DNA from: Mollicutes bacterium
GTDB taxonomy: Bacteria; Bacillota_I; Bacilli_A; RF39; UBA660
Direction of reading: 5' to 3'
Assembly (NCBI GenBank): GCA_012838395.1
Contig: DUPI01000053.1
Coordinates: 1 to 36,912 of the forward strand
DNA length: 36,912 bases
This document shows, piece by piece, positions 32,733 through 36,912 of this stretch; the stretch's first letter is position 1, and each line of letters begins with the position of its first letter. A program made the position numbers and the translations under genes. The notes beneath the pieces were generated by a model. That model was not told where the DNA came from and made no database searches. It saw nothing but the letters and a program-made list of their open reading frames with translations.

Positions 32733-34634
32733 ATGGGTAGTAATTTGGGTGTGCTTAAAGACTTGCTTTTAACTTGTCCACAATGTTCGTGGAGAGAAAT
32801 ATTTGAGATATGTAAAATTGATGATCATAAACAACTTTCAGCAGCATTAATAACATTGTATAAAAATGAAATAAGCGATGCTGTTGAACAATTTGATTGT
32901 CAAGACCCAAACATTAATTTAGAAGATGATCAATATTATAATGAATTACTTAATTGGCTGAACAAGGTAAATGATATAATTGAATCAAAACATTTGTTTT
33001 TTAGAAACTATGAATTAATCGATACCATATGCAGTCATTTAGAAGAATTAATTGCCTTAAATATTGAATCACGTGGTTATGACCAACCAAAAGAAACATT
33101 CGAAAAATCACGTGAAAAATTAGTAGCTAGTCTTAAAAAAAATCAATCAATAGATAATATTGTTAACACCTTAGTTTTTGAAATAAAGGATATCAAGTTT
33201 TTTAAACTTGTTTTTGAAGAGTTTTTTACGGAGTTTAATCAATATTTTAAAAATGAAGCAAATGTTTCTGGTCTGTTTGAAAAATATATTGATCTAACTA
33301 AAGACGAAACAGTTGAAAAATATGACTTTATTTCAATTTCAAAAATAATTTCGTACATAATCAACAACCGAGCGATTGGTTTTAGTGCCAATAAAAGAAA
33401 AGCGAACCTTAATATTTTGAATAGAACTGTTTCTAAACTTAGTAATTCTAAATATAGCAAGCAAGAGCGAAAAAAAATTATTTCATCATTGAATATTTTA
33501 ATTGATTATGCTAAAGACACCAGAGCAACTACTAAACAAGAATTCATTGAAAAAATTAATAACAAATATAAAGTAACTCCCCACTTTAGTACCCAAGTTT
33601 TACAAGAAGCGGATAATCTTAAAAAAATAAATAATAAATTATATACTGATTTAACAAATAAACAGGTTATGACTTTTGATTGTAGTAAGAATGTGTGTCA
33701 TGAGGATGCTTTTTCAATAGAAGTTTTGCCCAACGGTAATTATTTGTTAGGGATATATATTACTGATGTATATAGTTATATTAATGATAAGAGTATTTTA
33801 GAATTTGAAGCTTATAAGCGAGCTAAAACGATTTATTTACCAGAAAAACCATTACCAATATTTCCTGAGAATTTAGTCTACAATCAATTCTCATTAAAAT
33901 CCAAACAAAAAAAATATGTAATGGCTAATTTGTTTGAATTATCACCTACTTGTGACATAGTTGATTATTCAATTAAAAGAGCTATTATTACCGTAGATAA
34001 AAACATGACTTTTAAAGAGCTGGAAAAACAACTAAAAAAAGGAAAAGATCCTAAAATAAATGACTTTTGTTCCAAACTGGTAGATTTGAATGATTCTATT
34101 AAAAAGACTAATCCTGTTTTAAGTAAATATTATAATAAAAGTAGTGGAAATTCCAATATATCATGTTCTGATATTATTGAAAATTTCATGATTTACTTAA
34201 ATTATAATAGTGGAGATGCTTACGGTAAATTAGAATTACCTTGTATTTATAAAATTTATTTTATGAATAAATGTATAAAAAATATTAATAATATGAAACT
34301 AAATAATAAACCTTTAGTTGATGTAGTAATAGATAATTTACAAGAACCACCATACAAATCATTTTATTCAACAAAAAAAAGTGGACATAGTGGTTCCAAC
34401 TTATGTGTTAGTATGTCAACTACAGTTCCGGTTAGAAATTATGCAGCCCTTCAAAATCAGAAATTAATACAAAAGTATTACATTGATAAAGAAAAGATTA
34501 AAGACAGTGAAATTTATAACTTAGAAGAACAATTAGCAATTGTTAGCAACCATTTAAATGAAAAGAATAAATTACTTAATGAATATTCCGAAGAATACCG
34601 CTACGGAATTAAGCGCTATAAAAGAAGAAGTTGA
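32733..34634 (+). CDS. Divergent RNase II/R-like (RNB) protein
   Basis: This 633-residue protein has an RNB domain in its C-terminal half (about 312-590). NYLLGIYITDVYSYI corresponds to the NYxLGVHIADVSxY of RNase R, TIYLPEKPLPIFPENL to the YLPDRVIPMLPE strand, and VPVRNYAAL to SPIRRYADL with Arg568. Of the four catalytic Asp of E. coli RNase II (201, 207, 209, 210), only two remain: D316, C322, E324 and D325 occupy the positions. The N-terminal 300 residues are helical, unrecognised, and lack clear cold-shock domains. GGGGGAG precedes the ATG. It stands where Bacillus has ytxB/ytxC, between dnaI and thrS. It may be an inactive RNA-binding paralog. Confidence 0.75.
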   Translation: MGSNLGVLKDLLLTCPQCSWREIFEICKIDDHKQLSAALITLYKNEISDAVEQFDCQDPNINLEDDQYYNELLNWLNKVNDIIESKHLFFRNYELIDTICSHLEELIALNIESRGYDQPKETFEKSREKLVASLKKNQSIDNIVNTLVFEIKDIKFFKLVFEEFFTEFNQYFKNEANVSGLFEKYIDLTKDETVEKYDFISISKIISYIINNRAIGFSANKRKANLNILNRTVSKLSNSKYSKQERKKIISSLNILIDYAKDTRATTKQEFIEKINNKYKVTPHFSTQVLQEADNLKKINNKLYTDLTNKQVMTFDCSKNVCHEDAFSIEVLPNGNYLLGIYITDVYSYINDKSILEFEAYKRAKTIYLPEKPLPIFPENLVYNQFSLKSKQKKYVMANLFELSPTCDIVDYSIKRAIITVDKNMTFKELEKQLKKGKDPKINDFCSKLVDLNDSIKKTNPVLSKYYNKSSGNSNISCSDIIENFMIYLNYNSGDAYGKLELPCIYKIYFMNKCIKNINNMKLNNKPLVDVVIDNLQEPPYKSFYSTKKSGHSGSNLCVSMSTTVPVRNYAALQNQKLIQKYYIDKEKIKDSEIYNLEEQLAIVSNHLNEKNKLLNEYSEEYRYGIKRYKRRS

Positions 34635-34658
34635 CAAAAGAAAAAAACATGATAAAAT
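34631..34658 (+). promoter_or_regulatory. Promoter for the thrS T-box operon
   Basis: Consensus TTGACA (34631-34636) and TAAAAT (34653-34658) are 16 bp apart. The -35 overlaps the stop codon of the RNB-like gene. Confidence 0.75.
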
Positions 34659-34664
34659 TAATAT

Positions 34665-34871
34665 ATCTAAAAACTGTGATTGGGACATGGTTATTAAAAC
34701 TTTATTTTAGAGCAAGTTAGTGTTGATGGAAGACTAATAAATAAATTTAATAATTACTACCTATGAGTTGGGCTCGAAAGATGACCCCGGCAAAGCCGTT
34801 ATCAAAATAAGTTATAAATTAGGATGGCACCGCGTTAAGACGCTCCTTAGAATAGGAGTGTCTTTTTTTGT
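34665..34871 (+). promoter_or_regulatory. T-box riboswitch, threonyl-tRNA-responsive
   Basis: The leader contains the T-box sequence AGGATGGCACCGCG (34821-34834), just before a terminator stem AGACGCTCCT/AGGAGTGTCT (34838-34862) with a T-run. Uncharged tRNA should stabilise the antiterminator and allow readthrough. In stem I, TTATTAAA (34691-34698) pairs with TTTAATAA (34746-34753). The unpaired TTACTAC that follows offers ACT (34756-34758), followed by A, as the likely threonine specifier. AGAGCAAG and TTGATGGAAG fit the distal stem I loops. GATGAC..CGGC pairs with GCCGTTATC as stem III. The T-box normally reads AGGGTGG; here it is AGGATGG. Confidence 0.9.
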
Positions 34872-34886
34872 GAAAGGAGTGATAAA

Positions 34887-35075
34887 GTGGAAAAATATAA
34901 TAAACTTCGTAAAAGATTGTTTGATTTAAGAATAAAGCAATCTTTATCAAAATCAGAACATCAAGAGGAGTTATTACAAACAGAAAAAGAAATATTAGAT
35001 ATAAAAAAGGAAATGGCATCCTTAATGAGGGAATTTAACATAAATGAAAAAAATAAAGGAGGAAGAAAAAAATGA
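34887..35075 (+). CDS. Small coiled-coil ORF between T-box and thrS
   Basis: This 62-residue, very charged protein of unknown function is translated from GTG at 34887 behind AAAGGAG. It is one long predicted helix (YNKLRKRLFDLRIKQ, then EELLQTEKEILDIKKEMASLM) with a Lys-rich tail. Its stop overlaps the thrS start as ATGA, so thrS translation is coupled to it. It sits where the TGS domain of ThrRS would be encoded but does not resemble TGS, which is a beta-grasp fold. It could be a leader peptide, a small ribosome- or tRNA-associated helix, or an accessory of ThrRS. Confidence 0.7.
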   Translation: MEKYNKLRKRLFDLRIKQSLSKSEHQEELLQTEKEILDIKKEMASLMREFNINEKNKGGRKK

Positions 35076-36808
35076 TTAATGTAAAAGAAGATTTAAAACT
35101 AAATGTAATTAACCATAGTTGTGCTCATTTACTAGCGCACGCTGTTAAAAAATTATATCCCAATGCTTTGTTTTGGGTGGGACCAGTAATAGCAGAAGGA
35201 TTTTACTATGATATTGATTTAGGAGATGAAGTAATTACTGAAGATAAACTTGTTGATATTGAACGAGCAATGAAAAAAATTGTTAAAAGTAATAAACTTA
35301 TCAAACGTTTAGAATTAAGTAAAGAAGAAGCTCTTAAAATGTTTGAAAATGATCCCTATAAAATTGACTTAATAGAAAACATGGAAGAAGATGAAGTTAT
35401 ATCGGCTTATCAACAAGAAGATTTTATTGATTTGTGCAAGGGACCGCATGTCGAAAGTACCAAACAATTAAGACATTTTAAATTGTTAAAAGTTAGTGGT
35501 GCTTATTATAAGGGGGACTCTAAAAATAAAATGCTTCAAAGGATTTATGGCATTTGTTTTGAAACAGAAGAAGACTTAAATAAGCATTTAGAATGGTTAG
35601 AAGAAGCCAAAAAAAGAGATCATCGTAAACTAGGACGTGAGTTAGATTTATTCATGATTAGTGAATATGGTCCCGGCTTCCCATTTTGGTTACCTAAGGG
35701 AATGATTTTAAGAAAAAATTTAGAAGATTATTGGTATCAAGAACATACCAAAGAGGGATATAAATTTATTAATACTCCTATTATGTTAAATCGTGATTTA
35801 TGGGAAACTTCAGGTCATTGGCATAATTATAAAGAGAATATGTATACATCAGTGATTGATGAAAAAGAATTTGCTGTAAAGCCAATGAACTGTCCAGGGG
35901 GAATGTTAGTTTATAAAAACAGTTTACATTCTTATAAAGAGTTGCCACTGCGAATTGGTGAGTTAGGGCTAGTTCATCGTCATGAAGCCAGTGGGGCATT
36001 AAGCGGATTATTTAGAGTGCGTAATTTTACGCAAGATGATGCTCATTTATTTATGACAGAAGATCATATTGAAGAAGAAGTAATTAAATTAATTAATTTT
36101 ATTGATAGAGTATACAATGTCTTTAATCTAACTTACAGTATTGAATTATCAACCCGACCACTAGATAAATATATTGGTGAAGTTGCTACTTGGGATAAAG
36201 CAGAAGAGACTTTAAAAAAAGCCGTAATTAATGCTGGTAAAGAGTATAAATTAAATCCAGGAGATGGTGCTTTTTATGGTCCAAAACTTGATTTTAAAGT
36301 GACCGACTCACTAGGTCGTCCATGGCAATGTGGAACAATACAATTAGATATGCAAATGCCTGAACGTTTTGATTTAACTTATATTGATAAAGATGGTTCG
36401 AAAAAAAGACCAGTAATGCTTCATCGTGTTATTTATGGTTCAATGGAAAGATTTATCGGAGTTTTAATCGAACACTACGCTGGTGCATTTCCAACCTGGT
36501 TAAGCCCGGTTCAAGTAAACATTATTCCAGTTAATAGTGAATATCATTTAGAAGGAGCCAACAAAATATACGAACTACTTTTAAATAATAATATTCGAGT
36601 TGATTTAGATAAACGTGATGAAAAATTAAGTTATCGTATGCGTGAAAGCCAAGTTAAAAAATATCCATATTCAATTATTGTTGGTGATAAAGAAATAAAT
36701 GAAAATTTAATTAGTTATCGTAAATATGGAAGTAACAATACTGTCACGGTAAAACCAGATGAATTTATCAAAATGATTACGGATGAAATTAAAAGTAAAC
36801 ATGCTTAG
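35072..36808 (+). CDS. thrS: Threonyl-tRNA synthetase lacking the TGS domain
   Basis: This 578-residue class II synthetase begins directly in the editing domain: His15 and His19 (HSCAHLLAH), then Asp120 and Cys122 (DLCKGPH), match E. coli H73/H77/D180/C182. The N-terminal TGS domain of about 60 residues is therefore absent. The catalytic core is complete, with the zinc ligands Cys in KPMNCPGG, His in HRHEASGALSGLFRVR, and His in LIEHYAGAFPTWLSPVQ. The anticodon-binding domain is at the C-terminus. AAAGGAGGAAG precedes the ATG. Expression is controlled by the upstream T-box. Confidence 0.97.
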   Translation: MINVKEDLKLNVINHSCAHLLAHAVKKLYPNALFWVGPVIAEGFYYDIDLGDEVITEDKLVDIERAMKKIVKSNKLIKRLELSKEEALKMFENDPYKIDLIENMEEDEVISAYQQEDFIDLCKGPHVESTKQLRHFKLLKVSGAYYKGDSKNKMLQRIYGICFETEEDLNKHLEWLEEAKKRDHRKLGRELDLFMISEYGPGFPFWLPKGMILRKNLEDYWYQEHTKEGYKFINTPIMLNRDLWETSGHWHNYKENMYTSVIDEKEFAVKPMNCPGGMLVYKNSLHSYKELPLRIGELGLVHRHEASGALSGLFRVRNFTQDDAHLFMTEDHIEEEVIKLINFIDRVYNVFNLTYSIELSTRPLDKYIGEVATWDKAEETLKKAVINAGKEYKLNPGDGAFYGPKLDFKVTDSLGRPWQCGTIQLDMQMPERFDLTYIDKDGSKKRPVMLHRVIYGSMERFIGVLIEHYAGAFPTWLSPVQVNIIPVNSEYHLEGANKIYELLLNNNIRVDLDKRDEKLSYRMRESQVKKYPYSIIVGDKEINENLISYRKYGSNNTVTVKPDEFIKMITDEIKSKHA

Positions 36809-36826
36809 AAAAATAATTAAATTATT

Positions 36827-36856
36827 AAAAATCTACATAAGTTGTAGATTTTTTTG
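36827..36856 (+). terminator. Terminator after thrS
   Basis: AAAATCTAC pairs with GTAGATTTT around an ATAAGTT loop, followed by a T-run. It lies 20 bp after the thrS stop. Confidence 0.85.
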
Positions 36857-36899
36857 TAATATTTTTTAGTTGTCCTAATATAATATATTAGATATCACT

Positions 36900-36906
36900 A
36901 GGAGGG
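36900..36906 (+). promoter_or_regulatory. Ribosome binding site of the next gene
   Basis: AGGAGGG at the right edge, six bases before the window ends, implies a start codon immediately beyond it. In Bacillus order this would be infC. A TATAAT at 36879-36884 may be its -10; a -35 is not clear. The 91-base spacer after thrS is too short for the long Bacillus infC leader. Confidence 0.5.
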
Positions 36907-36912
36907 TAAATA

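Noticed and set aside
34887..35075. The 62-residue ORF as a detached TGS domain of ThrRS.
   Set aside because: It is predicted to be one long charged helix, whereas TGS is a beta-grasp fold; no TGS motif is visible.
1..36912. Mycoplasma-type genetic code (TGA as Trp).
   Set aside because: TGA ends many genes and Trp residues are encoded by TGG in conserved motifs such as GNGRWA and CNPW.
36809..36912. L20-type leader before the next gene, presumed infC.
   Set aside because: Only a terminator, a short A/T-rich spacer and a ribosome binding site fit in this space; no leader structure is visible.

Overview
The window is AT-rich chromosomal DNA from a low-GC Gram-positive bacterium. TGA ends many genes (gatC, the GGDEF gene, the RNB-like gene), so this is not the Mycoplasma/Spiroplasma code. 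Gene order matches Bacilli: sod - pbp2 - rpmG; camS - gatCAB; uppS - cdsA - rseP; dnaB - dnaI - thrS. Short intergenic gaps, several decayed small genes and divergent proteins suggest a streamlined, probably host-associated lineage such as uncultured gut Bacilli of the RF39/Erysipelotrichia type. That placement is inference. I see no phage, IS, CRISPR, tRNA or rRNA.

Layout. 1-3770: a partial DUF2624-like gene on the minus strand, then superoxide dismutase, class B PBP2, ribosomal protein L33 and EF-P. 3840-4530: a 42-codon stub of a HAD phosphatase followed by an unknown ORF. 4577-8814: CamS lipoprotein and the GatCAB tRNA amidotransferase. 8816-15151: an envelope block with a small membrane-anchored protein, a two-sensor GGDEF-like receptor, a YihY/BrkB membrane protein, an LtaS-type lipoteichoic acid synthase and another anchored unknown. 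15170-18789: a metallophosphoesterase, a frameshifted ORF, then uppS-cdsA-rseP with no dxr between cdsA and rseP. 18800-20488 (minus): pyrG behind a promoter-proximal attenuator. 20531-27512: an interrupted ORF, uvrA, deoD, the M16 pair yfmF/yfmH linked to EF-P modification, and secG. 27510-28619 (minus): yidD plus a ZnuA/PsaA-like lipoprotein. 28692-30459: rnc, a YebC_II-type factor and a small HTH regulator. 30500-34634: dnaB, dnaI and an RNase II-like protein. 34631-36856: a T-box leader controlling a small ORF and a TGS-less thrS. The window ends on a ribosome binding site for the next gene.

Themes. Several core enzymes carry non-canonical active sites. CTP synthase has an intact synthase domain, but its glutaminase domain has lost the Cys (Asp379), the His (Arg505) and the oxyanion loop, so it should depend on free ammonia. 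Its promoter sits directly on a terminator whose stem competes with a GAGAG/CTCTC pairing, which suggests CTP-sensing attenuation with an unusual initial sequence. The ZnuA/PsaA-like lipoprotein has all four metal-ligand positions exchanged (Asp, Glu, Asn, His). The GGDEF motif reads SGNEF, the RNB protein has lost two of four catalytic Asp, and the LtaS nucleophile is Ser. EF-P, YfmF/YfmH and a YebC_II protein in one window point to active handling of polyproline stalls.
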